DNA of 64,000 nt from Thermosipho ferrireducens. Lineage in GTDB: Bacteria > Thermotogota > Thermotogae > Thermotogales > Fervidobacteriaceae. The position numbers were made by a program, and so were the translations under genes. Shown here one piece after another: positions 1 to 7,862 of the stretch (position 1 is its first letter; each line of letters begins with the position of its first letter). A model generated the notes under the pieces. It searched no databases, had not been told where the DNA came from, and saw only the letters and a list, made by a program, of their open reading frames with translations. Location of the stretch: assembly GCF_017358165.1 (NCBI RefSeq), contig NZ_CP071446.1:1054001-1118000 (forward strand). Direction: 5' to 3'.

Positions 1-577
1 TACAGAGCAGCAATACAAATTATTCGAAGCCATTGATGTTGATGTGTCTATAAAACATGTGTGTAATAGCGCTGCTGCTATAGCTGGAAGGATTCCCTGC
101 CATAATTATGTTAGAGTTGGAATAGCAGGTTATGGGTTAATGCCCGGGAAGAGAATTTATAGAAATTTGAAACCTGTTTTAAGCTGGAAAACAGCGGTTT
201 CTCATGTGAAATACATAGAAAAGGGAGAATCTATAAGCTATGGGAGGACGTTTGTAGCAGATAAAAGAATGAAAGTTGCCACTATTCCAGTTGGTTACGC
301 TGATGGATACTGGAGGCATCTTTCAAACAAAGGTGAAGTTTTGATAAGAGGAAAAAGATGCAGGATACTTGGCAGGGTGTGCATGGATCAGTTTGTGGTA
401 GATGTTTCTCATTTGGAGAATGTAAATTCAGGCGATGAAGTTGTACTCATTGGAGAGCAGTTGAATGAAAATATTTCTGCAGAAGAAATAGCCGAACTTG
501 TTGGAACGATAAATTATGAGGTCACGTGTAGAATCTCTGAGCGTGTACCAAGAATATACAGAGGAGTGGAATTGTGA
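1..577 (+). CDS. alr: Alanine racemase, C-terminal part (cut by window edge)
   Basis: PLP-dependent enzyme converting L- to D-alanine for peptidoglycan. The frame is open to the left edge, so about 190 residues, roughly half of a usual 370-residue racemase, are visible. The end of the TIM barrel shows a CNSAA motif and VRVGIAGYG. The C-terminal beta domain contains VGYADGY, whose Tyr is the catalytic base of the family, and GRVCMDQ, whose Met-Asp lies in the active site. The stop overlaps the next gene by 4 bases (GTGA), suggesting translational coupling. A fold-III PLP decarboxylase begins at the opposite edge of the window but is a separate gene. Family call is firm; the N-terminus and PLP lysine are outside the window. 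Confidence 0.95.
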   Translation, partial: TEQQYKLFEAIDVDVSIKHVCNSAAAIAGRIPCHNYVRVGIAGYGLMPGKRIYRNLKPVLSWKTAVSHVKYIEKGESISYGRTFVADKRMKVATIPVGYADGYWRHLSNKGEVLIRGKRCRILGRVCMDQFVVDVSHLENVNSGDEVVLIGEQLNENISAEEIAELVGTINYEVTCRISERVPRIYRGVEL

Positions 578-1593
578 AATTGCCCAAGGAATTGATTGAA
601 AAGTATAGAGAGCCTTACATTTCTGAGTTGAATAATTATATCAATACCGGGGTAGAGTTGATTGTAAAAGTAAAGAGTAAAAGGCTAATGGAAACCCGGA
701 ATGGTCAAAAATATCTTTTAATGACTTTTGAAGATCGTTCTGGTATGGTGAGGGCAATTGATTGGTATAACGCAGAAAAAAATGATACAAAGGTGGATGT
801 TGGTAGTGTAATAAGAGTTTCAGGCAAGGTTGTTATTTATGATGGGCGTTTGCAGTTTAATCTTTCAGAGAATATTCCTTTAATTGTGCTTAAAGAAGGT
901 GAATATGATCTTGAGCGCTTCGTACTTCGAGGGAAAAAGGATCCAGAGGAAATCCTAAAAGAAATACTGTCTTTGATAAATACTATACACAATGAGAAAC
1001 TTAATCAACTTTTAAAAGAATTCTTTGAAAAAGATGAGAAATTTATTGTGCAATTTAAAAATTGTCCTGCTGGAGCAAGGGTTCATCATAATTACGTAGG
1101 GGGACTTGCAGAGCATTCTTATACTGTGGCACAGCTCTGTGATAACGTTTGTAAAGTTTATATGTGGTTAGACAGAGATCTATTAATAGCTGGAGCACTT
1201 TTACACGATATTGGAAAAGTAAAAGACTATGAAATAACTCCCAGAGGGATAGAAGTTACTACTCAGGGTGAGTTAATTGGTCACATAGTTTCCGGGTATG
1301 AAATGGTAAGGAAAAAACTTAATAAAATTAACGCTGATGAGGGATTATCACTTCGCTTGTTGCATATAATCCTTTCTCATCATGGAGAACTTGAATGGGG
1401 TTCACCGGTGGTTCCAAAAACTCCTGAAGCTTATGTTTTACATATGATTGAGAATATGGATTCGAAACTTAATAGAATATCTTTTATAAAAGAAAGGGAA
1501 TTAGAAATAGATCCGAAGAAAAACTGGAGCGATTATGATACAAATCTTGGAAGAAGGTTTTTCTTAAAACACGAAATACAAAAAGAGCAATAA
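574..1593 (+). CDS. YhaM-like 3'-5' exoribonuclease (OB fold plus HD domain)
   Basis: 339 residues, close to the 314 of Bacillus YhaM. An OB-fold nucleic-acid-binding domain spans about residues 22-105 (LMTFEDRSG, GRLQFNLSE). An HD phosphohydrolase domain follows, with metal-ligand candidates H181, H211-D212 (LLHDIGKV), H237 and H269/H270 (LSHHGELEWGSP, a signature of this group). YhaM enzymes trim RNA and DNA 3' ends in the cytoplasm. The GTG start sits behind GAGGAGTGG and overlaps the alr stop, so the two genes are probably co-translated. The architecture is clear; substrate preference is inferred from the family. Confidence 0.85.
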   Translation: MKLPKELIEKYREPYISELNNYINTGVELIVKVKSKRLMETRNGQKYLLMTFEDRSGMVRAIDWYNAEKNDTKVDVGSVIRVSGKVVIYDGRLQFNLSENIPLIVLKEGEYDLERFVLRGKKDPEEILKEILSLINTIHNEKLNQLLKEFFEKDEKFIVQFKNCPAGARVHHNYVGGLAEHSYTVAQLCDNVCKVYMWLDRDLLIAGALLHDIGKVKDYEITPRGIEVTTQGELIGHIVSGYEMVRKKLNKINADEGLSLRLLHIILSHHGELEWGSPVVPKTPEAYVLHMIENMDSKLNRISFIKERELEIDPKKNWSDYDTNLGRRFFLKHEIQKEQ

Positions 1594-1612
1594 TTATGAA
1601 AGGAGAAAAATT

Positions 1613-3721
1613 GTGGCGGAGAAAGTTATTATTGTAGAATCACCTGCAAAAGCGAAAACTATAGAGAAAATACTGGGAAATAAATATAAAGTTATTTCTT
1701 CAAAAGGGCATATTAGAGATTTGCCTCAAAAAAGATTTGGTGTAAAGCTGGATAGTTTTGAACCAGAATTTGAAATAATTCCAGGCAAGGAAACTGTTGT
1801 TGACTTTATAAAAAAGCAGGCAGATGGTAAAGAAGTTTTACTTGCTTCAGATATGGATAGAGAAGGTGAAGCAATTGCGTGGCATATAGCACAGATATTG
1901 GGACTCAATATGAATGGCAAGAATCGGGTAGTGTTTACAGAAATTACCCCTGAAACTATAAAAAAGTCTGTTCAGAATCCTCGTGCTATTGATCTCAGTA
2001 AAGTTAATGCTCAGCTTGCCAGGAGAATTCTTGATAGGATAGTAGGATATAAGATTAGTCCCTTACTCTGGAAAATAATTAAAGGAGCTATGAGTGCTGG
2101 AAGAGTTCAATCTGCGGCTCTTAAAATTATATGTGAAAGGGAACGAGAGCGTTTCAAATTTGTTGCAAAGGAGTTCTATAAAATATCAATACAGCTTGAG
2201 AATAAAGCTTTTAAAGCAGCATTTTGGGGAATAAATGGTAAAAAAATAAAGCAAGAAAATGTTGATAAAGCCCTTGCTGAGGAAATTAAAAAGGTTGTTA
2301 AAAGTGTAGTTTTAGCAGACATAGTGGAAAAAGAAACGAAAAAAAGAGCTCCTCTTCCTTTTATAACAAGTACACTTCAACAAGAAGCTTCCAATAAGCT
2401 GGGTTTTTCTGTTTCAAAAACTATGAAAATAGCACAATCTCTATACGAAGGAATTGATACCCCGGAAGGCCATATCGCTTTTATTACGTATATGAGAACA
2501 GATTCTTCGAGGGTATCAGAGGAAGCGCAACAAATGACTTATTCATATATAGAAAAGGAGTTTGGAAGTGAATATATTGGAGGAAAGGCGAAAAGAAAAA
2601 AAAGAAGTGGAACAAAAGTTCAGGATGCACACGAATGTATAAGACCAGTTGATGTTAACATAACACCGAAAATTGCAGAAAAACTTCTTGATAAAGATCA
2701 TTATAGACTTTACAAATTAATATGGAATAGGTTTGTTGCATCACAGATGTCTGAAGCTAAATATCTGGAGCGTACTTATGTCTTCAGAAAAGATGAATAT
2801 GAGTTTAGAACAACTATTTCTCATAGACTATTTGATGGGTTTGAAAAAATATTATCTTCCAGATCTAAAGAGGAAAAAGATCCACAGTTAAAAATAAATC
2901 ATGAATATGAGATAAAGGATATTCTTGTAGAAAAAGATACCACCAAACCTCCCCTCAGGTTTACAGAAGCTTCGCTGGTGAAAACTTTAGAAGCGGAAGG
3001 AATAGGACGCCCGAGTACATACGCTACAATAATTTCTACGTTACTCTCAAGGAAATATGTGTTAAAGAAAAAGAAGGAATTAGTTCCAACTCTTCTTGGA
3101 TTTGTGGTAGAAGATTTTTTAACCAAGAAATTCCCAGACATAGTGGATAAAAAATTTACAGCACTTATGGAAAAAGAACTTGACGAAGTGGAAGCAGGTA
3201 AAAAAGCCTGGAAGGAAGTTCTTGATGAATTTTACAAAGATTTTTCAAAATATTTTACAGAAGCAAAGAACAGTTTTTATACACTTAATTATAAAACAGA
3301 CTTAAGCTGTGAAAATTGTACAAAAGAAAACTATAATTTGAAAATAGGAAAATATGGATTATATTTAAATTGTGAATATTGTGGTACAAATAAAAGTCTT
3401 GACCAAACGATGCCGGCAGTGTTGCTAAACAACATAATTTATATAAAATCGGTTATTCAGGAAACTAAAAAAGACGAAAAAGTTGAAAATGCATGTCCAA
3501 AATGTGGAGGACATTTAGTTAGAAAAAAAGGAAAATATGGCTATTATTTTATGTGCGAATCGTGTGGATTTACCGTATCTGGATATAAAATTGCCAGAGT
3601 TCCCTGTCCAAAATGCGGATCACTTGTTACACAAAGAAGAAGTAAAAGAGGGAAAAATTATTGGGCTTGTATTAATTCAGAATGTGATTTCATGTCCTGG
3701 AATGAACCAAAAGGGGAATAA
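1613..3721 (+). CDS. topA: DNA topoisomerase I (type IA)
   Basis: Relaxes negatively supercoiled DNA through a 5'-phosphotyrosine intermediate. 702 residues. The N-terminal TOPRIM domain shows VESPAKAKTI and the SDMDREGE motif (D80, D82, E84). The catalytic Tyr is Y293 in the ITYMRTDSSR motif. GRPSTYATI lies in the central domain. The C-terminus carries three zinc-ribbon-like four-Cys units at about residues 565-590, 622-650 and 665-690. GTG start behind AAAGGAG, 19 bases after the upstream gene, so it is probably in the same operon. No reverse-gyrase helicase domain is fused here. The zinc ribbons are complete, with no sign of truncation. Confidence 0.97.
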   Translation: MAEKVIIVESPAKAKTIEKILGNKYKVISSKGHIRDLPQKRFGVKLDSFEPEFEIIPGKETVVDFIKKQADGKEVLLASDMDREGEAIAWHIAQILGLNMNGKNRVVFTEITPETIKKSVQNPRAIDLSKVNAQLARRILDRIVGYKISPLLWKIIKGAMSAGRVQSAALKIICERERERFKFVAKEFYKISIQLENKAFKAAFWGINGKKIKQENVDKALAEEIKKVVKSVVLADIVEKETKKRAPLPFITSTLQQEASNKLGFSVSKTMKIAQSLYEGIDTPEGHIAFITYMRTDSSRVSEEAQQMTYSYIEKEFGSEYIGGKAKRKKRSGTKVQDAHECIRPVDVNITPKIAEKLLDKDHYRLYKLIWNRFVASQMSEAKYLERTYVFRKDEYEFRTTISHRLFDGFEKILSSRSKEEKDPQLKINHEYEIKDILVEKDTTKPPLRFTEASLVKTLEAEGIGRPSTYATIISTLLSRKYVLKKKKELVPTLLGFVVEDFLTKKFPDIVDKKFTALMEKELDEVEAGKKAWKEVLDEFYKDFSKYFTEAKNSFYTLNYKTDLSCENCTKENYNLKIGKYGLYLNCEYCGTNKSLDQTMPAVLLNNIIYIKSVIQETKKDEKVENACPKCGGHLVRKKGKYGYYFMCESCGFTVSGYKIARVPCPKCGSLVTQRRSKRGKNYWACINSECDFMSWNEPKGE

Positions 3722-3724
3722 CAA

Positions 3725-4360
3725 ATGGGTGTGTATGCTATAGGCGATATTCATGGGTGCTATGAAAGTTTAGTAAATCTCCTGGATAAAATCCAGCCTG
3801 CTTCTGATGATATTCTAATTTTTCTTGGAGATTACATAGATAGAGGCCCGTATTCAAGTGAAGTTGTGGATTTCTTAATAACTCTTTCTAAACTAACAAA
3901 TTGCATATTTCTTCGAGGAAACCATGAAGATATGATGCTGAATTTTTTGAGAACCCGAGATCCATTTTATTACCAGATATGGGAAAGAAACGGTTCAAAA
4001 GCAACTGTTAGCAGTTACGGAGGAATTGACAATATTCCAGATCACCATTTGAATTTTTTTGAAAATACAAAATATTATTTTGTATATGAAAATTACGCAT
4101 TCGTTCACGGAGGAGTTGTTCCAGGCGTTCCACTTGAACGCCAAAAAAAAGAGGATCTTTTGTGGATAAGGTATGAATTTATCAACTCCTCTCACAATCT
4201 CCCCTACATTGTTGTTTTTGGACACACTCCTTTTGAAGAACCATTTGTTGGAGAAGATAAAATAGGTATAGATACAGGTTGTGTTTACGGAGGAAAATTG
4301 ACCGCTTATAATCTTACTGAACAAACATTTTTGAGCGCCAGTTGTAAGAAATATTGGTGA
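3725..4360 (+). CDS. Calcineurin-like protein phosphatase (PrpE/PP1-like)
   Basis: 211-residue metallophosphoesterase with the full motif set of serine/threonine phosphatases: GDIHG (7-11), GDYIDRGP, RGNHE, VHGG and GHTPF. These bind two metals in the active site. Bacterial relatives include phage lambda phosphatase, PrpE and ApaH-type Ap4A hydrolases, so the substrate may be a phosphoprotein or a dinucleoside polyphosphate. ATG follows AAAGGGGA, 3 bases after topA. The gene ends 3 bases before the convergent rsmI, leaving no room for a separate terminator. Enzyme class is firm, substrate unknown. Confidence 0.85.
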   Translation: MGVYAIGDIHGCYESLVNLLDKIQPASDDILIFLGDYIDRGPYSSEVVDFLITLSKLTNCIFLRGNHEDMMLNFLRTRDPFYYQIWERNGSKATVSSYGGIDNIPDHHLNFFENTKYYFVYENYAFVHGGVVPGVPLERQKKEDLLWIRYEFINSSHNLPYIVVFGHTPFEEPFVGEDKIGIDTGCVYGGKLTAYNLTEQTFLSASCKKYW

Positions 4361-4363
4361 AGA

Positions 4364-5056
4364 TTATTGGCTTTGCGTGTTTGAGTTATTTGATAGGTTT
4401 AATATGACAGTTATTTCTCCTTTTATATTGTTTTTAAAATGATTTATCGCATTTTCTATGTTTCCATAGAAAAATTCCTGGTGCTTTTTTGTCATTTCTC
4501 TTGCAATAAATATTTCAACATTTCCGAGGATTGATAAAATATCTTTAAAAGTTTTTTGAAGTCGTTCTGGGTTTTCAAAAAATATTAAAAGTCCGTGATA
4601 ATCTTTAAATTGCCTTAGTAATCGTCTTCTTTTTTTATCTCTTGGTATAAAACCTATAAACGTGAATTTACTTCCATTAAATCCACTTGCTGCAATAGCT
4701 GTTAAAACGGCGCTTGGCCCTGGAATGATGTCAACTTCAATATTGTTTTCACGACATTTTTTTACGAGTGAACTTCCAGGATCAGATATTACAGGCATTC
4801 CTGCATCACTGATGAGAGCAATATGTTTTCCTTCAAGTAATTTACTTAGAATTTTATTTACTTTTTTTTCAGAGGAATGTTCATGAAAAGAATCTAAAGG
4901 TTTTGAAATTCTATAATGATTTAAGAGTTTTAAAGCTCTTCGTGTATCTTCTGCAAGTATTAGGTCTACATTCCGAAGGATTTTAAGTGCGCGCAGTGTA
5001 ATGTCTTCTAAATTTCCTATGGGGGTTCCTACTACGTACAATTTCCCAGCAGACAA
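4364..5056 (-). CDS. rsmI: 16S rRNA (cytidine1402-2'-O)-methyltransferase
   Basis: SAM-dependent tetrapyrrole-methylase-fold enzyme that methylates C1402 of 16S rRNA in the ribosomal P site. Diagnostic motifs: VGTPIGNLEDIT (residues 9-20), LAEDTR, FHEHS, LISDAGMPVISDPG, and PGPSAVLTAIAASG. 230 residues, shorter than the 270-290 common in the family because the C-terminal extension is minimal. The start lies 25 bases inside the 3' end of the upstream acyltransferase gene, consistent with coupled translation. Confident assignment. Confidence 0.95.
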   Translation of the reverse strand: MSAGKLYVVGTPIGNLEDITLRALKILRNVDLILAEDTRRALKLLNHYRISKPLDSFHEHSSEKKVNKILSKLLEGKHIALISDAGMPVISDPGSSLVKKCRENNIEVDIIPGPSAVLTAIAASGFNGSKFTFIGFIPRDKKRRRLLRQFKDYHGLLIFFENPERLQKTFKDILSILGNVEIFIAREMTKKHQEFFYGNIENAINHFKNNIKGEITVILNLSNNSNTQSQ

Positions 5057-5772
5057 TTATATCTCATCCTCTCTTCAACAGCTGAAATTAAAAGTTTTTC
5101 AGGAATTTTTATCTTTTTTATGTCGAATTTTTTGGTAAAAGCATTTATAATATTTTCTTTGATAGTGTTTATATTTACCTTCTTGAAATCGAACAAACCA
5201 GTTTGAATGATATTGTCCGGTACATTAAGTACACAATTTTTTATTTCTGTTGAGGTTTTTAAAATTATAGAACCGTGTTGAAGAATATACTCTTTTTTTC
5301 TTAATTGAGCGCTTCCTATAACTTTCTTGCCCATCAATGTTACTTCATACCATGAAGGTGAATCAAAACATGAGGCGCTGTTTCCGCGAGAGCCACGTGT
5401 TGTAAGCGCTACCGGATAACCACAGTTTCTTAATCCTTCGACAATGATTTGTGAAATTTCCTTATACAAATTAAGAACAGATTTTTTGTATAAAGGATGT
5501 GTTCTTGGAATAGTAATGCTATAGGTTATTTCATGAGAATGAAAAACAGCTCTACCACCAGTAGGTCTTCTTACACAATCAAATCCTCTTTCATTTATAT
5601 ACTTGAAATTTACGATTTGAACATCCTGATTTTTTCCAAGAGATAAAGTAGGGGTTTTCCAGGAATAAAATCTTAAAAAAGGTTCACCAACTTCAAGTGA
5701 ATATAAACCCATAGAAACATCTATAGCCATGTTGAGTGCTCCATCAAAATTCCACGTTTCAAAATAAAACAC
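5032..5772 (-). CDS. LipM/LplA-family lipoyl or octanoyl transferase
   Basis: 246-residue biotin/lipoate ligase-fold protein. RRPTGGRAVFH (68-78) and the invariant K150 in GKKVIGSAQLR are the family's acyl-binding and catalytic signatures. C135, in the CFDSPSWYEV stretch, matches by recall the position of the acyl-accepting Cys of Bacillus LipM, an octanoyl-ACP transferase. LplA ligases lack that Cys and carry an extra C-terminal domain absent here. It therefore probably makes octanoylated or lipoylated carrier proteins by transfer rather than by ATP-dependent ligation. GTG start behind GGAGG with an 8-base gap. No lipoyl-domain protein lies in the window. Confidence 0.8.
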   Translation of the reverse strand: MFYFETWNFDGALNMAIDVSMGLYSLEVGEPFLRFYSWKTPTLSLGKNQDVQIVNFKYINERGFDCVRRPTGGRAVFHSHEITYSITIPRTHPLYKKSVLNLYKEISQIIVEGLRNCGYPVALTTRGSRGNSASCFDSPSWYEVTLMGKKVIGSAQLRKKEYILQHGSIILKTSTEIKNCVLNVPDNIIQTGLFDFKKVNINTIKENIINAFTKKFDIKKIKIPEKLLISAVEERMRYNCLLGNCT

Positions 5773-5789
5773 TTAATTTTCCTCCTGGA

Positions 5790-6392
5790 CTAAATTCTTC
5801 TGAACGCGTCTAAAACACTTTCTGCAACAGCTTTCAAATAATCTCCATTAAGCTCAGCTGCTCCAATTACGCTTTCTTCTTCTCCATTAAATTCTTTTGT
5901 TAGATGAGTTATTATAAATCTTTTTCCTGCAAGGTAAATTTCTGCAACATCATCTAAAGAAAGCGCATAATCATGAATATCATTCAAAGCACTTAAAATA
6001 GCATTCCCGACAACTTTAGGAACGTTTCTTTTTGTTTTTGGTCCAATAGCTTCACCAAGAAGATCTTCTTCTCCGTGTTCAATGGTTACTGATACTTTTA
6101 AAGTTCTCGAATCTATATCTTCAACTTTTAGTGAATTCAGGCTATAGGGAACAATTTTTGTGAGTTTGACATCACTTGATAGTTGAGCAATGCTTACTAT
6201 TTTACGATCTATTCTTATACCAGTGCTAGCGAGCAAAACCGTTTCAATATCTCTTACAAGCTGCTTTGGACTTTTGTTGCTATCTGCAACTATATGAATC
6301 TCTTTCATAGTATTATTTTCTTCTATAATTTTTGCCGCTTTTATTCCAGGGATTTTTGAAAGTAAAAGTTCAATATTCTCTGTGTTGGTCAT
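5790..6392 (-). CDS. Conserved protein of unknown function, 200 aa
   Basis: I do not recognise a named family. The N-terminus (IPGIKAAKI, then EIHIVAD, PKQLVRDIE and IDRKIVSIAQL) matches, by recall, an uncharacterised conserved protein found in Actinobacteria and Firmicutes. That module looks like an alpha-beta fold of about 75 residues. The C-terminal 120 residues are a second alpha-beta domain with GPKTKRNVPKVVGNAILSAL and GAAELNG. There is no signal peptide or membrane segment. ATG start behind GCGAGGTG. It sits 17 bases upstream of the LipM-like gene and is probably co-transcribed with it, but that gives no clear function. Confidence 0.75.
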   Translation of the reverse strand: MTNTENIELLLSKIPGIKAAKIIEENNTMKEIHIVADSNKSPKQLVRDIETVLLASTGIRIDRKIVSIAQLSSDVKLTKIVPYSLNSLKVEDIDSRTLKVSVTIEHGEEDLLGEAIGPKTKRNVPKVVGNAILSALNDIHDYALSLDDVAEIYLAGKRFIITHLTKEFNGEEESVIGAAELNGDYLKAVAESVLDAFRRI

Positions 6393-6426
6393 AATTAAAC
6401 ACCTCGCAGAAATAATTCGATTTATA

Positions 6427-7233
6427 TTATAGCATATTCTTTACAAATTTTCTAAATTTTTCGAAATCTGTTATAAAATTTCGAACAGATAAATCGTATT
6501 TTTTGTTAAGAATTTCGTCTAACTCTATTTTAAAAACCCCTATAATTTGTTCTTTTAAACTGGAAATTTGTGCAAACTTTCCTGGTAAAAATTTATATTT
6601 GTTTCTTAAAAGAGAAAAAAATTCAGCGTATAGCGAGGCAAATTCCATTTCTTTATTTATTCCTACAAAATATAAACCATCATCTGTTAGAAGGGTTTTC
6701 AAAAATCCTACTTTTCCATTGGAGTACTTTACCAGATCTTCATAAAAATCATCGGTTACATTTTTGGCAAAGCTCATCCACTTTTTTCCCGTTAGCTCTT
6801 CGGAAAAGAGTTCTTTTTTGATCAAAGTCTCATCTCCACCAATGGCAATGAAATGTGTCTGGACGGGGAATTTTAAAATTCCACATTGAAAGTGAGGAAG
6901 TTTTGAAAGATTGAATATAGAATTATAAAAGTTTCCCAGATCCTCATTGTAAAAATTTTCCATTTTGTATAAAGAAGGTGTGCGTTCAAATGGATCTGAG
7001 AAAGTAATACCAAAAAAAGGTTTTTCTTCGTGATTATAACCACATATCATTGAAAAGTTTGGAGGCGATTTTACAGAGATAAGGATCACATGCTTGTGAA
7101 AAGCATCCAATTTTTCTTTGTGTTTGAAAAGGAATTTTATTAGTAGTTCTTTTTTGTTACTTAAAAGTTCTGGGATCTCTTTTATCCTTTTTAATTTATC
7201 TGGTCCAATGTAAATCATACGTTCTTTCTGCAC
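6427..7233 (-). CDS. Uncharacterised protein, 268 aa
   Basis: I do not recognise this protein. It is soluble, with no signal peptide, no membrane segment and no catalytic motif I can name. The N-terminal half is rich in aromatic residues and Pro ([29 protein letters not shown]). The C-terminal half is predicted helical and charged. Its start lies 19 bases inside the DUF6485 gene upstream, so the two are translationally coupled and may work together. Reality as a gene is supported by the uninterrupted frame, the coupling and tight packing between neighbours. It may be lineage-restricted. Confidence 0.7.
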   Translation of the reverse strand: MQKERMIYIGPDKLKRIKEIPELLSNKKELLIKFLFKHKEKLDAFHKHVILISVKSPPNFSMICGYNHEEKPFFGITFSDPFERTPSLYKMENFYNEDLGNFYNSIFNLSKLPHFQCGILKFPVQTHFIAIGGDETLIKKELFSEELTGKKWMSFAKNVTDDFYEDLVKYSNGKVGFLKTLLTDDGLYFVGINKEMEFASLYAEFFSLLRNKYKFLPGKFAQISSLKEQIIGVFKIELDEILNKKYDLSVRNFITDFEKFRKFVKNML

Positions 7234-7415
7234 TCCACGAAATATTCTATACTTCTATTCCACGTTTTTTCTTCTTGATCTGTAAAATAACAGGCGGGTA
7301 ATTCGCCACGAGATCTATGATACGCGAGACATTCGCAACACTTACCTTTTCTTGGACAACCAGGATAACTGCAGTTACAGTTTGACAGGTTTTTCTCGTA
7401 ATTTTCACAAAGCAT
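7215..7415 (-). CDS. Small Cys-rich protein (DUF6485-like)
   Basis: 66 residues with nine cysteines: C3, C13, C15, C20, C26, C27, C29, C42 and C63. The core [20 protein letters not shown] followed by GELPACYF is, by recall, the signature of DUF6485, small proteins of anaerobes. The Cys pattern suggests zinc or an iron-sulfur centre, but no function is established. ATG follows GGAGGC with good spacing. The gene overlaps the uncharacterised 268-residue gene by 19 bases. Too short and too motif-rich to be a chance frame. Confidence 0.8.
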   Translation of the reverse strand: MLCENYEKNLSNCNCSYPGCPRKGKCCECLAYHRSRGELPACYFTDQEEKTWNRSIEYFVECRKNV

Positions 7416-7442
7416 TTAAATGCCTCCTTTTATTTCTAAATT

Positions 7443-7793
7443 TTATTTAATACTTGCAACAGTATTATCATCATTCATTATAAGGACTTTTGGTCCTGTG
7501 TATTCATCAGGAGAAAAAATTCCAAATGCCATTATTATTACCCTATCTCCTTTTTCTACCAATCTTGCAGCGGCGCCGTTAATGACTATTTTTCTGCTTT
7601 TTTTACTTTCTGGAATAACGTAGGTGAGAAAACGTTGACCGTTATTCACATCTGCTACCATGACCAATTCATATGGTTTTATATTAGATAGCTCCAATAA
7701 TTCTTCATCAATTCCTATACTTCCCATATAGTTTATGCTTTTGTCTGTAACTGTTGCCATATGTATTTTCGCTTTTAGTAAAATTTCCTGCAT
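7443..7793 (-). CDS. panD: Aspartate 1-decarboxylase proenzyme
   Basis: Makes beta-alanine from aspartate for pantothenate and coenzyme A. 116 residues, near the usual 115-130. The proenzyme self-cleaves between G24 and S25 (YMGSIGID), giving a pyruvoyl group on S25. Other conserved features are K9 (KAKIHMATVT), NGQRFLTYVI, NGAAARL and GDRVIIMAFG. ATG behind AAGGAGGAG. No other pantothenate gene lies nearby. Confident. Confidence 0.95.
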   Translation of the reverse strand: MQEILLKAKIHMATVTDKSINYMGSIGIDEELLELSNIKPYELVMVADVNNGQRFLTYVIPESKKSRKIVINGAAARLVEKGDRVIIMAFGIFSPDEYTGPKVLIMNDDNTVASIK

Positions 7794-7862
7794 TTAATCT
7801 CCTCCTTCACTATTGTTTACCTAAAATACTATAACATAAATCTAAGTCTAAGAAAATATCCA

